Shown: positions 8,984 through 17,407 of the stretch, in pieces
Layout of the letters: each line of letters begins with the position of its first letter
Position numbering within the stretch: position 1 is the first letter of the stretch
Source: Bacteroidota bacterium
GTDB lineage: Bacteria; Bacteroidota; Rhodothermia; JANXDC01
Direction: 5' to 3'
Assembly (NCBI GenBank): GCA_025059945.1
Contig: JANXDC010000004.1
Location: 372,001 to 436,000, forward strand
DNA: 64,000 nucleotides
Translations under genes and position numbers: made by a program
Notes under the pieces: generated by a model
Database searches by the model: none
The model's input: only the letters and a program-made list of their open reading frames with translations
Told to the model about the DNA's origin: nothing

Positions 8984-9751
8984 ATGCATACTGTACGGGA
9001 TTCCAGCCTGATCGAGCAGCTCAAGGCCCTCGTGGAGCTGCAAGGTGTCGACGTCCGGCTCAACGAGCTGGATCGCCTCAAGGGTGATCTGCCCGATGAG
9101 ATCGCCGATCTGGAGGACACGGTCGCACAGCTGGAGACGCGTCTGGAGCGGTGTCGGACCGAAAACGTGCAGGCCGAGGTTGAGCGACGGCAACTGGAGC
9201 TGGATATCAAAACGGCTGAGGAGCTTATTCAGCGCTACGAGCAGCAGCAGCTGCACGTGCGCAACAACCGCGAATATGATGCGCTGACCAAAGAGATCGA
9301 AGAGCAGAAGCAGCGTATCATCGACGCTCGCACGCGCATCGAAGAGCTCACCAGCCGCACGTTGCGCAACCTAGAGCTTATGGAGGAGGCCGAGCAGCGG
9401 CTTGCGGAGCTGCGCGCGCAGCTACAGGCCAAACGCCAGGAATTAGGAGCCGTCTTGGCCGAGACCGAGCAGGAATACGCCTTCCTGCAGGGGCGTCGCG
9501 AGCTTGCGCTGAGCCGGGTAGAGGCGCGGCTGCGGCAGGCCTATGAGCGCATCCGCCGCGGAGTGCGCAACGGACGCGCCATCGTGCCGGTTCGCCGCGG
9601 GGCCTGCGACGGCTGCTACAACGCCGTGCCCCCTCAGCGGCAGTTGGAGATCCGGCAGCACAACCGGGTGGTGATCTGCGAACACTGCGGCCGCATCCTC
9701 ATCGACGAGGCCTTCTACGAGGAGCACGCCCGAAACCTAATCCGGACCTAG
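8984..9751 (+). CDS. Coiled-coil protein with C4-type zinc ribbon (DUF164 family)
   Basis: 255 residues. Residues about 10-185 are almost pure heptad-like, charged coiled coil. The C-terminal 60 residues hold a four-cysteine zinc ribbon: CDGCYNAVPPQRQ followed by VVICEHCGRILI. This is the standard architecture of the C4-type zinc-ribbon family (zf-RING_7), commonly encoded beside Nif3-like genes. It is cytoplasmic; a nucleic-acid or protein-bridging role has been suggested for the family but is unproven. It lies 15 bases after the Nif3-like gene, probably in one transcript with it, and the RNase P RNA begins 16 bases after its stop. Confidence 0.88.
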   Translation: MHTVRDSSLIEQLKALVELQGVDVRLNELDRLKGDLPDEIADLEDTVAQLETRLERCRTENVQAEVERRQLELDIKTAEELIQRYEQQQLHVRNNREYDALTKEIEEQKQRIIDARTRIEELTSRTLRNLELMEEAEQRLAELRAQLQAKRQELGAVLAETEQEYAFLQGRRELALSRVEARLRQAYERIRRGVRNGRAIVPVRRGACDGCYNAVPPQRQLEIRQHNRVVICEHCGRILIDEAFYEEHARNLIRT

Positions 9752-9767
9752 ACGGTAAGAAGAACGC

Positions 9768-10219
9768 GGATCCGGTCCTGGCCATCGCCTCGGATTACGA
9801 ATCCGGGGAGGAAAGTCCGAACACCGCAGTGCGCCGTGCTTCCTAACGGGAAGGCGTCGGCTTCGCGAGGGGCTGACGACAGAAAGGGCCACAGAAAACA
9901 GACCGCCCCGCTCCCGTGGGCGGGGTAAGGGTGAAAAGGTGGGGTAAGAGCCCACCGCGCCTGCGGCGACGCAGGCGGCATGGCAACCCTCACGGGGTGC
10001 AAGACCAAGCAGTCCCGCGTGCTGCGGCCGGAGTGGGGCGGATCAACTCCGACCCCCCAAACTTGAGCGGCAGGAGGGTGGCACGCCCAACCGGCCCCTA
10101 GGGGCCCAGCGGGACGGGTAGGTCGCTTGAGGCTTCGGGTGACCGAAGCCCCAGAGAGATGATGGCCTCTTCCGGGTGGGCGCCGGGATAGACAGAATTC
10201 GGCTTACCGGGTCGGATCC
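9768..10219 (+). ncRNA. rnpB: RNase P RNA, bacterial class A
   Basis: Universal RNase P elements are present in order. CR-I is gaggaaagtccgaacacc at about 9808-9825, followed by the acagaaaacagaccgcc segment. The gggtgaaaaggtggggtaag stretch lies near 9928-9947, and CR-V is agacagaattcggctta at about 10189-10205. The ends pair as a ten-base P1 helix: GGATCCGGTC at 9768-9777 with GGTCGGATCC at 10210-10219, including two G-U pairs. It provides the catalytic subunit for tRNA 5'-end maturation. At about 450 bases it is longer than most class A RNAs; the extra length is between CR-IV and CR-V. End positions are estimated from P1 pairing. Confidence 0.95.
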
Positions 10220-10235
10220 AAGGGTGGCCCGTCCT

Positions 10236-10270
10236 AACCGCCCGCTGGTTCTGCAGTGGGCGGTTTTTTT
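10236..10270 (+). terminator. Intrinsic terminator of rnpB
   Basis: AACCGCCC (10236-10243) pairs with GGGCGGTT ending at about 10264, followed by a run of T to 10270. It starts 17 bases after the RNase P RNA 3' end, which makes it the natural end of that transcript. Confidence 0.85.
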
Positions 10271-10315
10271 AGGTTTTGTACGAAGCCCCGCGCCTCCGCC
10301 AGCAGCCTGTACCCT

Positions 10316-11623
10316 ATGTCCTTGGTGGCGATCGTAGGTCGACCCAACGTAGGCAAGTCCACCCTGTTCAACCGGCTCACCGAGGGCCAAGCGGCCATTG
10401 TATACGATGAGCCGGGAGTGACGCGGGACCGGCACTATGGCACAGCTGAGTGGGGGGGCAAGAGCTTCTCCGTGGTCGATACCGGGGGCTTCACCCTCCG
10501 CTCCGGGGATCCGATCGCGGCGGCCGTGCGCGAACAAGTGCAATATGCCCTGGAAGAGGCGGATCTGGTGCTGTTGCTTGTGGACGTAACTGCGGGGCTC
10601 CTGGAGGAGGATGCGCAGTTGGCCGCGCTTCTGCGCCCGATCGCTGCGCGTAAGCCTGTTTTGGTGGTGGCCAACAAAGCCGACAACCCACAGCGCGCCT
10701 TACAGGCCTCTGAGTTCTACGGACTTGGCCTTGGGCCCATATACCCGATCTCGGCCTTATCTGGTTCGGGGACCGGGGAGCTGTTGGATGCCATCACGGC
10801 TCGGCTGCCCGCTTCGCCCCCGCCATCGGCAGACGAAAGGCCCAAAATAGCCCTCGTCGGTCGACCCAACGTGGGCAAATCTAGTTTGGTCAACGCCCTG
10901 CTGGGCCAAAACCGGATGATTGTTTCCGAGACGCCAGGCACCACGCGGGACGCCGTCGATAGTGTGCTGCGCTACCACGGGCGGGAAATCGTGCTGTTGG
11001 ATACAGCGGGTCTGCGCAGACGCACCCGGATACGCGAGGCGCTGGAGTTTTATAGCACGCTTCGCACACATCGGGCCATCGAACGCGCCGATGTGGTTGT
11101 GCTGCTCCTGGACGCCACAGAGGGCCTGCAGGCCCAGGATATCACGATCCTCCGGGCTGCCGAGGCTAAGCGAAAGGGCCTCCTGATGGCCGTGAACAAA
11201 TGGGACGCGGTGCCGAAAGATAGCCAAACCGCCCGTGCTTACGAGGAGGCCATCCGAAGCCGGATACCCACGTTCGCGTATGTGCCTCTGGTGTTTATTT
11301 CCGCCAAAACCCGACAACGGATTTATAAGGTCATCGAGCTGGCCTGCGCGATCGCAGCGGAGCGGGCCAAACGCATCCCCACCGCTGAGCTCAATGAAAA
11401 ACTTCTAGCGGATATCGCCCATACCCCTCCTCCTGCTTACCGGGGCCGGCCGATCAAGATCAAACACCTCACGCAGGCGCGTAGCGCTCCGCCCCTGTTC
11501 GTGTTCTTCACCAACCTGCCCCATCGGATCCCCGAGTCGTATCGACGCTTTCTGGAGCGCCGTCTGCGGGATCACTTCGGTTTCCTCGGGGTACCGATCA
11601 CACTCGCTTTCCGTCAGACGTGA
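10316..11623 (+). CDS. der: GTPase Der (EngA), ribosome assembly
   Basis: 435 residues with the double-GTPase layout unique to Der. The first P-loop is GRPNVGKST near residue 8, with DTGGF and NKAD. The second P-loop is GRPNVGKSS near 182, with DTAGLRRR and NKWD. A KH-like C-terminal domain follows and ends in HFGFLGVPITLAFR. It is needed for late 50S subunit maturation. I start at ATG 10316 (MSLVAIVGRPNVGKS). The frame is open back to 10256, but that would place the start inside the rnpB terminator. Confidence 0.96.
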   Translation: MSLVAIVGRPNVGKSTLFNRLTEGQAAIVYDEPGVTRDRHYGTAEWGGKSFSVVDTGGFTLRSGDPIAAAVREQVQYALEEADLVLLLVDVTAGLLEEDAQLAALLRPIAARKPVLVVANKADNPQRALQASEFYGLGLGPIYPISALSGSGTGELLDAITARLPASPPPSADERPKIALVGRPNVGKSSLVNALLGQNRMIVSETPGTTRDAVDSVLRYHGREIVLLDTAGLRRRTRIREALEFYSTLRTHRAIERADVVVLLLDATEGLQAQDITILRAAEAKRKGLLMAVNKWDAVPKDSQTARAYEEAIRSRIPTFAYVPLVFISAKTRQRIYKVIELACAIAAERAKRIPTAELNEKLLADIAHTPPPAYRGRPIKIKHLTQARSAPPLFVFFTNLPHRIPESYRRFLERRLRDHFGFLGVPITLAFRQT

Positions 11624-11663
11624 CACTTTCATCGGCTTGGCTCGTCTAAATGCAGGCGGTAAT

Positions 11664-11786
11664 GTGGAGGACGTGGTGGCGACTGCGCTGGTTTTTCTTG
11701 TAGTGGCCGGTACCGTTTGGGGTGGGCTGTTGTACTTTTTGAGCCGACTGTGGCGGGAGCATGACGCAGAGTCGGCTGCGCGTTGA
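11664..11786 (+). CDS. Possible 40-residue single-helix membrane protein
   Basis: From GTG 11664 a 40-codon frame reads VEDVVATALVFLVVAGTVWG and continues GLLYFLSRLWREHDAESAAR. It has an acidic N-terminus, one clean transmembrane helix and a charged tail. It ends 26 bases inside holA. The TVWGGLLYFL core resembles the small subunits of MetS-type NSS transporters, but no NSS transporter gene is in view, so the resemblance may be only that of a short helix. The ribosome-binding site is weak (ggcgg). It fills the otherwise empty der-holA gap, which is the main reason for listing it. Confidence 0.4.
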   Translation: MEDVVATALVFLVVAGTVWGGLLYFLSRLWREHDAESAAR

Positions 11787-12798
11787 GGACGTTCGAGCCC
11801 AGATCCGGCATGGCAACATCCAGCCGGTGTACTTGCTTTACGGGGAGGAGGATTTCCTGCAGGAGCGTTTGGAGCGCGAGCTCATCGAGCGCCTGCTACC
11901 CGCAGAGGCGTACGCCTTCGACCTTGACCGGTTCTATGGGCCAGAGGCGGAATGGGAGCGAGTGATCGCCGCCTGCCGTGCCGTGCCCGTTTTGGCCGAA
12001 CGTCGGGTGGTGGTGCTGCGCCAGATGCAGGCGCTGTCGGGTGTCCAGCGGCTTCGCCCCTACTTGGAACATCCCAACCCCAGGGCGGTGCTCCTGCTGC
12101 GCTACGATGGGCAGCCCAACTTTGCGCAAGATCTCTACCGGATCCTGCGGGAAAAGGCCGTAATCTTGGAGTGCCGCCCTCTCCCCGAGCAGCACCTATA
12201 TGGATGGGTGCGAGAGGAGGCGCGGATCCGAGGGCGGGATATCGAACCGGAGGCGGTGGCGCTGCTTGTGGACTACGTGGGAACGAACCTGCGCGCGTTG
12301 GATCAGGAGCTGGAGAAACTGTGCATCTATGTGGACGCTTCGTCCGTGATCACGGCCGAGGATGTGGAAAACGTAGTGGGGCACAGCCGAGAACATACGG
12401 TATTTGAGCTCCAAAAAGCGATAGGGCAGGGGAACTTCACGCGGGCCTATGGGATTTTGGAACGCCGCTTGCGACACTCCGGAACGGCCTTAGGTGAGGC
12501 TCTCATGATTCTCTCCTGGTTGGGACGCTACTTCCTCAATTTAGGCAAGCTACATGAGCTTGCTCAGATGCAGGCTAGCGAGGAGGAGATGAGCCGTCAG
12601 ACGGGCATAAACCGTTATTTTCTGAAGGACTATTTGGGGGATCTGCGTCGATATCCCGAAGCAAGGGTTGAACGGGCCCTACTAGCGCTGGAGGAGGCTG
12701 ATGCGGCTCTTAAGACCGGCCACGTGCTCGGCCCCCTTGGGGTGCTCGAGCGTGCGCTGCGCATCGTTGAGAACTTTTCACTTACCGATAGGCGTTAA
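11761..12798 (+). CDS. holA: DNA polymerase III subunit delta
   Basis: 345 residues, normal for HolA. The N-terminal part has the AAA+-like fold typical of delta: GNIQPVYLLYGEEDFLQERL, then RVVVLRQMQAL. The segment ALRILREKAVILECRPLPEQ in the middle and the three-helix collar domain with ALDQELEKLCIY are also characteristic. Delta opens the beta sliding clamp in the clamp-loader complex. The Walker A motif is absent, as expected for this subunit. It begins 138 bases after der. Confidence 0.9.
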   Translation: MTQSRLRVEDVRAQIRHGNIQPVYLLYGEEDFLQERLERELIERLLPAEAYAFDLDRFYGPEAEWERVIAACRAVPVLAERRVVVLRQMQALSGVQRLRPYLEHPNPRAVLLLRYDGQPNFAQDLYRILREKAVILECRPLPEQHLYGWVREEARIRGRDIEPEAVALLVDYVGTNLRALDQELEKLCIYVDASSVITAEDVENVVGHSREHTVFELQKAIGQGNFTRAYGILERRLRHSGTALGEALMILSWLGRYFLNLGKLHELAQMQASEEEMSRQTGINRYFLKDYLGDLRRYPEARVERALLALEEADAALKTGHVLGPLGVLERALRIVENFSLTDRR

Positions 12799-12805
12799 GG
12801 TTTCG

Positions 12806-12813
12806 TACCTTTG
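12806..12813 (+). promoter_or_regulatory. Possible -7 element (TACCTTTG) before the sigma factor gene
   Basis: TACCTTTG fits the Bacteroidota TAnnTTTG -7 box and lies 37 bases before the chosen sigma factor ATG. No good TTTG stands at the expected -33 spacing, so this is weak. Confidence 0.3.
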
Positions 12814-12842
12814 CACAGCGAGGATTGCAGGAGCGGCGATAC

Positions 12843-13457
12843 ATGACGCAGCGACGTAAGAATAAGGCTCTGGAGCACTTGCACCGACTCAGCGACGAAG
12901 ATCTCATGGCCGCCTTCCAGCAGGGGGTAGAAGAGGCCTTCGACATCCTGGTCAGCCGCTACAAAGACCCCCTGGCCAATTATATCTACCGCTTCTTAGG
13001 CGATTGGGAGGAATGCGAAGATCTTCTGCAGGAGACCTTTTTGCGGGTGTACCGAAACCGGCACGCATATCGGCGCATCGCCAAGTTCTCGACTTGGCTA
13101 TATACGATCGCGGGCAACTTGGCGCGTTCAGAATACCGCAAGCGCCGTCGCCGCAGGGTGCAGTCTCTGGTGGGGTTGAACCGGGAGGAGGAAGAATACG
13201 AGATGGAAATCCCGGATGAGACCTATTCGCCGGAGCGGTACACGGAGAGCGTGCTCCAAGATCGCCGCATCCAAGAGGCGTTGCGCCAGATCTCACCGGA
13301 ATTTCGGGAGGTCGTCATTCTCCGTGACATTCAGCAACTCTCCTACGAAGAAATTGCGGAAATCACCGGCCTGCCCATGGGCACGGTAAAAAGCCGCATC
13401 AACCGAGGGCGGGCTCGTCTTCAAGCGCTGCTCAAAGACGTCTATGCGCCCAAATGA
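12843..13457 (+). CDS. ECF-type RNA polymerase sigma factor (RpoE-like)
   Basis: 204 residues with both sigma-70 family domains. Region 2 spans about 20-90 (DILVSRYKDPLANYIYRFLG, CEDLLQETFLRVYRN, FSTWLYTIAGNLA). Region 4 spans about 135-190 (EVVILRDIQQLSYEEIAEIT followed by GLPMGTVKSRINRGRARL). I chose ATG 12843 because AGGAG lies nine bases before it; an in-frame TTG at 12825 is less likely. The putative anti-sigma gene follows, but a terminator lies between the two. The regulon cannot be deduced here. Confidence 0.92.
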   Translation: MTQRRKNKALEHLHRLSDEDLMAAFQQGVEEAFDILVSRYKDPLANYIYRFLGDWEECEDLLQETFLRVYRNRHAYRRIAKFSTWLYTIAGNLARSEYRKRRRRRVQSLVGLNREEEEYEMEIPDETYSPERYTESVLQDRRIQEALRQISPEFREVVILRDIQQLSYEEIAEITGLPMGTVKSRINRGRARLQALLKDVYAPK

Positions 13458-13477
13458 GCCTGTGGAGCCGTCTTGCG

Positions 13478-13515
13478 CGGGAAGGGTCGGCGCGGTCCTT
13501 CCCGTTTTTGTTTTA
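13478..13515 (+). terminator. Intrinsic terminator after the sigma factor gene
   Basis: CGGGAAGG at 13478-13485 pairs perfectly with CCTTCCCG at 13497-13504 across an 11-base loop. TTTTTGTTTT follows. It begins 21 bases after the sigma factor stop. Confidence 0.8.
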
Positions 13516-13600
13516 AAGCCCCGCCGCGGAACAAAAGCCCTTCCTGAGGGTTCTGATGCTCGGTGTCCGATCCACAGGCCGGAACGCGGAGCCGATGCCT

Positions 13601-14182
13601 ATGAGACGTCGCTACCAAGCGGATCATAACCCTCTGAAGGTTTCGACACCCTATCTGGCCGATTACTTGGACGGCATGCTCTCCCCCGAGGAAACACGTT
13701 GGGTAGAAGCTCAGCTACAAGCCCATCCCGCTTTGCGGCGGCGTCTGGAGGCGTTGCGTCGGATCCGCGATCAGCTCAGGGGATTGCCGCCTGTCAAGGC
13801 CCCAGAGGATTTTGAGGTCCGCTTGCGGGCCCGTATCGAAGCCGAGCGGGCCCTCTCCGCGATAACTCCGATGCCCGGCGTCGATCGTCGGGCCTGGGTG
13901 GTGGGATTAGCCTTTGTCGCCGGGCTGCTGCTCAGCGCAATGGCCCTGTGGGCATGGGAGGAAACGCGCCGTCAGACGCCCGTCGCATGGCGCTTTACCT
14001 ACACCGCTCCGACGGAGGTGCGCCCTGTCTTGGGGGGGTTTGAGGGACGGCCCATGGGGAGCCATCCAGGCGCTTTAAGTCGGGACTGGAGCTGGGAATG
14101 GGCTTTGCAGCCCTGGCTTGGATGGCGCACCCTGCGTATGGCCCGATTTCGGACCGACTCCGCCTCGCGCTCCACCCCCTGA
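13601..14182 (+). CDS. Putative anti-sigma factor, single transmembrane helix
   Basis: About 193 residues. The N-terminal 70 residues (YLADYLDGMLSPEETRWVEA, HPALRRRLEALRRIRDQL) resemble the helical anti-sigma domain of the ZAS/RsiW type. The zinc HxxxCxxC motif is missing; there is no cysteine in this part. A helix at about residues 103-125 (AWVVGLAFVAGLLLSAMALW) would anchor it in the inner membrane with a short periplasmic tail. ATG 13601 has GGAG nine bases upstream. Its position directly after the ECF sigma gene supports the role, although a terminator sits between them. The C-terminal tail has no recognisable domain. Confidence 0.6.
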   Translation: MRRRYQADHNPLKVSTPYLADYLDGMLSPEETRWVEAQLQAHPALRRRLEALRRIRDQLRGLPPVKAPEDFEVRLRARIEAERALSAITPMPGVDRRAWVVGLAFVAGLLLSAMALWAWEETRRQTPVAWRFTYTAPTEVRPVLGGFEGRPMGSHPGALSRDWSWEWALQPWLGWRTLRMARFRTDSASRSTP

Positions 14183-14243
14183 GCTGGTTAGGAAGGAACT
14201 TCCCCTTAAGGCCGTGGTGTTGTCTGAGCGTCCTGCGCCTGTT

Positions 14244-14693
14244 ATGTCCGTCCAGAATCCAGCTTCAAGCCCGGTTGTCTATGTGGTGCGCCGCGCGCAC
14301 TTCTGCGCCGCCCACCGGCTCCATAATCCCCGCTTCTCCGAAGAGTGGAATCGGCGCACTTTCGGCAAGTGTGCCAGCCCCAACTATCATGGCCACAATT
14401 ACGTTCTGGAGGTGGTCGTAGCCGGCACCCCAGATCCCGACACAGGCTATGTGCTGGATCTGGGCCAGCTTGCTCAGATCATTGAGGAGGCGATCATACA
14501 AAAGTGCGACCATCGCAACCTGAACACGGACGTGGACTTTCTGCGCGGCGTTTTGCCCTCGACCGAGAACCTCGCGGTGGCCTTTTGGAAAGAGCTTGCG
14601 CCTCGCATCCCCAGAGGGCGCCTGTACGCCATCCGGTTATATGAGACCGAACGCAACTACGTGGAGTATCGAGGAGAAGCACATGAAGCCTGA
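14244..14693 (+). CDS. 6-pyruvoyl-tetrahydropterin synthase / QueD family protein
   Basis: 149 residues. Zinc ligands of the family are visible as [11 protein letters not shown] (His24) and HGHNY (His49, His51). The catalytic cysteine is Cys43 in [13 protein letters not shown], with spacing like animal-type PTPS. CDHRNLN and the glutamate in [12 protein letters not shown] complete the active site. It converts 7,8-dihydroneopterin triphosphate to 6-pyruvoyl-tetrahydropterin or 6-carboxy-tetrahydropterin. The stop overlaps folE by 11 bases, so substrate maker and user are translationally coupled. A queuosine role (QueD) and a tetrahydropterin role are both possible; no other queuosine gene is in view. 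The start is uncertain; GTG codons at 14214 and 14217 are alternatives. Confidence 0.88.
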   Translation: MSVQNPASSPVVYVVRRAHFCAAHRLHNPRFSEEWNRRTFGKCASPNYHGHNYVLEVVVAGTPDPDTGYVLDLGQLAQIIEEAIIQKCDHRNLNTDVDFLRGVLPSTENLAVAFWKELAPRIPRGRLYAIRLYETERNYVEYRGEAHEA

Positions 14694-15306
14694 AGCTTCT
14701 CGATATGCGACGGATAATGGGCGATACGAAGCCCCCTCGCCTTCCCGTTCAGAAGAGTTGGCCCAACTATTAGAGGCCGCTATCCGCCTTCTGGGAGAAG
14801 ATCCCACCCGAGAGGGGCTGCGCAAAACCCCCCATCGGGCCGCCCGGGCGTTGGAGTTTTTGACCCAAGGTTACCGGCAGGATCCCCGGGCTGTGCTGCG
14901 GGAGGCGCTCTTTGAGGAGCCTTACAACGAGATGGTCATCGTACGCGACATAGAGCTTTTTAGCCTGTGCGAACATCATCTGTTGCCCTTCTTCGGAAAA
15001 GCCCACGTCGCCTACGTGCCCAACGGCAAGGTGGTGGGGCTGAGCAAGATCCCGCGCGTGGTCGACATCTTCGCCCGTCGCTTACAGCTGCAGGAGCGGC
15101 TCACGACTCAGATTCGCGACGTGTTGCAGGAGGTGCTGCAGCCCCTGGGTGTAGCCGTTGTAATTGAGGCTCGTCATCTGTGTATGGCTATGCGGGGTGT
15201 GCAAAAGCAGCACTCCTTGACCGTCACGAGCGCCGTCTCCGGGGTCTTTGAGCAAGAAGCCACGCGGGCCGAATTTATGCGCCTTATTCGAAACGGCTTC
15301 CACTGA
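14683..15306 (+). CDS. folE: GTP cyclohydrolase I (type IA)
   Basis: 207 residues. The zinc and active-site motifs are intact: [12 protein letters not shown] near residue 100, [19 protein letters not shown], and [14 protein letters not shown] near 168, followed by the conserved SAVSGVF. It hydrolyses GTP to 7,8-dihydroneopterin triphosphate, the first step of folate, biopterin and queuosine synthesis. ATG 14683 has GAGGAG six bases upstream. The first 25 residues are a variable, probably disordered extension. folP lies far away at 60165, so the folate genes are dispersed. Confidence 0.97.
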   Translation: MKPEASRYATDNGRYEAPSPSRSEELAQLLEAAIRLLGEDPTREGLRKTPHRAARALEFLTQGYRQDPRAVLREALFEEPYNEMVIVRDIELFSLCEHHLLPFFGKAHVAYVPNGKVVGLSKIPRVVDIFARRLQLQERLTTQIRDVLQEVLQPLGVAVVIEARHLCMAMRGVQKQHSLTVTSAVSGVFEQEATRAEFMRLIRNGFH

Positions 15307-15368
15307 GGTTTGCGCCAACCCGGCGCGTTCGCCTATCTTCTTTGGGGGTCCCAGTGGAGAAGCCTGCT

Positions 15369-16628
15369 ATGCGCGTTTGGGCTACGCTTCTTGGCGTACT
15401 TGGACTTTTCTCCGTGGTGCAAGCGCAGTCTGCCCTTTCGGCCCTTTTGGGACATCCGGCCGTGCGTTCGGCGCTCGCCTTCATAGAGCGAGAGGACGAA
15501 CAGACGCTTCGCGTGCAGGCCGCGCTCACCGAGATCCCCGCTCCGCCTTTCGGAGAAGCCCGCCGAGCCGCCGCTTTTGCGGACTCCCTTCGCCGTCTGG
15601 GGCTGCAGGAAGTGCACATCGACGAAGAGGGTAACGTAGTGGGCTTTCTGCGAGGTCGCTCCGCTCGGCCCCTGGTGGTGCTCTCGGCGCATCTGGATAC
15701 GGTTTTTCCCGAAGACACGGACGTACGGGTGCGCCGCTCCGGCAACCGGCTTGAGGCGCCCGGCATCGCCGATGATGGCCGGGGTCTGGCGGTCATCTGG
15801 ATGGTCGCCAAGGCCATTCAAGAAGCCCGCATCCCGCTAGAGGGTACGCTGGCCATCGTGGGCACGGTGGGGGAGGAGGGCATCGGAGACCTGCGTGGGG
15901 TCAAATACCTGTTTTACCGCTCTCCCCTCAGAGGGCAGATCGACTATTTTATCTCCGTTGACGGAGCCGGACTGGGCTCGCTCACCCATCAAGCCCTGGG
16001 CAGCAAACGCTTTCGGGTGACCTTCCGAGGACCCGGGGGGCATAGCTGGGGCGCCTTCGGCACCGTAAACCCCATCCACGCCCTGGGTCGTGCGGTGGCG
16101 CGCATCGCGGAGATGCCCGTCCCGGCGCAACCTCGCACCACCTACAACGTGGGCCGCATCGGCGGAGGCACTTCGGTGAACTCCATCGCCTATGAGGCCT
16201 GGATGGAGATCGATCTCCGCTCCGAATCTCCGCAGGCGTTGGCCGAGGCCGAGGCGCATCTACGCCGCTACATCCAGCAGGCCGTAGAGGAGGAAAACGC
16301 CTACTGGCCGCGCTCTCGGGGTCGCATAGAGGCCGAGATAACCGTTATCGGCGACAGGCCCTCTGGTGAAATCCCGGCTGATCATCCGATCGTACGCGCC
16401 GCCGCGGAGGTGATCACCCATCTGGGGGCCAGCCCTCGGCTGGGGCGCGGCAGCACGGATGCGAACATTCCGATCGCGCTCGGCATACCGGCCGTCACCA
16501 TAGGCGGCGGGGGAAGGGGGGGCAACGCCCATGCCCTGGATGAGTGGTACGAAAACGATCGGGGCCACCTGGGCGTGCAACAGGCGTTGCTGCTGGCCCT
16601 TCGCTTGGTGGGGGTGGTGGGGCGTTGA
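15369..16628 (+). CDS. Exported M20-family metallopeptidase
   Basis: 419 residues. A signal peptide covers about residues 1-20 (MRVWATLLGVLGLFSVVQAQ). Di-zinc M20 motifs follow: SAHLDTVFPEDT, APGIADDGRGLAV, TVGEEGIGDLRG with the catalytic Glu-Glu pair, GRGSTDANIPIALGIPAVTI, and the last zinc histidine in NAHALDEWY. The dimerisation domain lies between (RVTFRGPGGHSWGAF). It is probably a periplasmic aminopeptidase or tripeptidase-like enzyme; substrate unknown. GGAG at 15357-15360 supports ATG 15369. The stop overlaps the next start (TGATG), so the SDR downstream is coupled. Confidence 0.88.
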   Translation: MRVWATLLGVLGLFSVVQAQSALSALLGHPAVRSALAFIEREDEQTLRVQAALTEIPAPPFGEARRAAAFADSLRRLGLQEVHIDEEGNVVGFLRGRSARPLVVLSAHLDTVFPEDTDVRVRRSGNRLEAPGIADDGRGLAVIWMVAKAIQEARIPLEGTLAIVGTVGEEGIGDLRGVKYLFYRSPLRGQIDYFISVDGAGLGSLTHQALGSKRFRVTFRGPGGHSWGAFGTVNPIHALGRAVARIAEMPVPAQPRTTYNVGRIGGGTSVNSIAYEAWMEIDLRSESPQALAEAEAHLRRYIQQAVEEENAYWPRSRGRIEAEITVIGDRPSGEIPADHPIVRAAAEVITHLGASPRLGRGSTDANIPIALGIPAVTIGGGGRGGNAHALDEWYENDRGHLGVQQALLLALRLVGVVGR

Positions 16629-17347
16629 TGGCCGCGAACGCGCCCACGGTCTACCTTACCGGCGCAAGCAGGGGTATCGGTCGAGCCGTTGCGCTCGCCT
16701 TCTCCGAGACCTACCCCGGAGCTCGGCTGGCCCTGATCGCGCGTCAAGCCGAGGCGCTCCGGCAGGTGGCAGCCCTGGCTCAGGAGCGCGGAGCAGGTCC
16801 CGTCTACTGGCACGCGGGAGACGTGACAAAGCAGGCGGACGTGGATCAGTGGGTCCAGGCCGCTCGCAGCCGCCTAGGTTCGGCCGACGTGCTTGTGCTA
16901 AACGCCGGATGGTTCGCTCCGGGCGGGATACAAGAGACCGATCCGGAGCTGTTTGAGGCCGTGCTCGGGGTCAACCTCGTAGCTGCCTTTCGGGTGGCGC
17001 GGGCCGTTGTGCCGGACATGTTAAGGCGGGCCTCGGGGCACGTCTTCACGCTTTGTTCCGTGGCCAGCATCCGGGGCTATCCAAAGGGCTTGGCCTACTG
17101 CGCGGCCAAGCACGGTCTGCTGGGCCTTACGCGCGCGTTGCGGGAGGAGCTCAAGGCCCACGGTGTTCGCGTAACGGCCGTGCTGCCGGGGGCCACGTGG
17201 ACGGATTCCTGGGCCGGCACGGAGCTTCCGGAGACGCGTTTCATGCCGCCGGAGGACGTAGCGCGCGCTATCGTGGCCGCTTATGCCATGAGCGCGCGCA
17301 CGGTGGTGGAGGAGCTCCTGCTTCGCCCCCAATTAGGCGATGTGTAG
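16628..17347 (+). CDS. Short-chain dehydrogenase/reductase (SDR)
   Basis: 239 residues, classical SDR. The nucleotide-binding TGASRGIG is at about residues 11-18, the NAG motif is in LVLNAGWFAPGG, and a catalytic Ser precedes the YCAAK motif (Tyr and Lys in GLAYCAAKHGLLGLTRAL). PGATWTDSW is the usual substrate-loop start. It oxidises or reduces an NAD(P)-linked alcohol/ketone of unknown identity. The ATG overlaps the peptidase stop. This sequence is not close to FabG in its loop regions. Confidence 0.9.
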   Translation: MAANAPTVYLTGASRGIGRAVALAFSETYPGARLALIARQAEALRQVAALAQERGAGPVYWHAGDVTKQADVDQWVQAARSRLGSADVLVLNAGWFAPGGIQETDPELFEAVLGVNLVAAFRVARAVVPDMLRRASGHVFTLCSVASIRGYPKGLAYCAAKHGLLGLTRALREELKAHGVRVTAVLPGATWTDSWAGTELPETRFMPPEDVARAIVAAYAMSARTVVEELLLRPQLGDV

Positions 17348-17407
17348 TCCGCATCCAAACCGGCGTGGCATGGGTGGGCCTTGTTCGCGTAGCTTTATTT
17401 GATCCGT

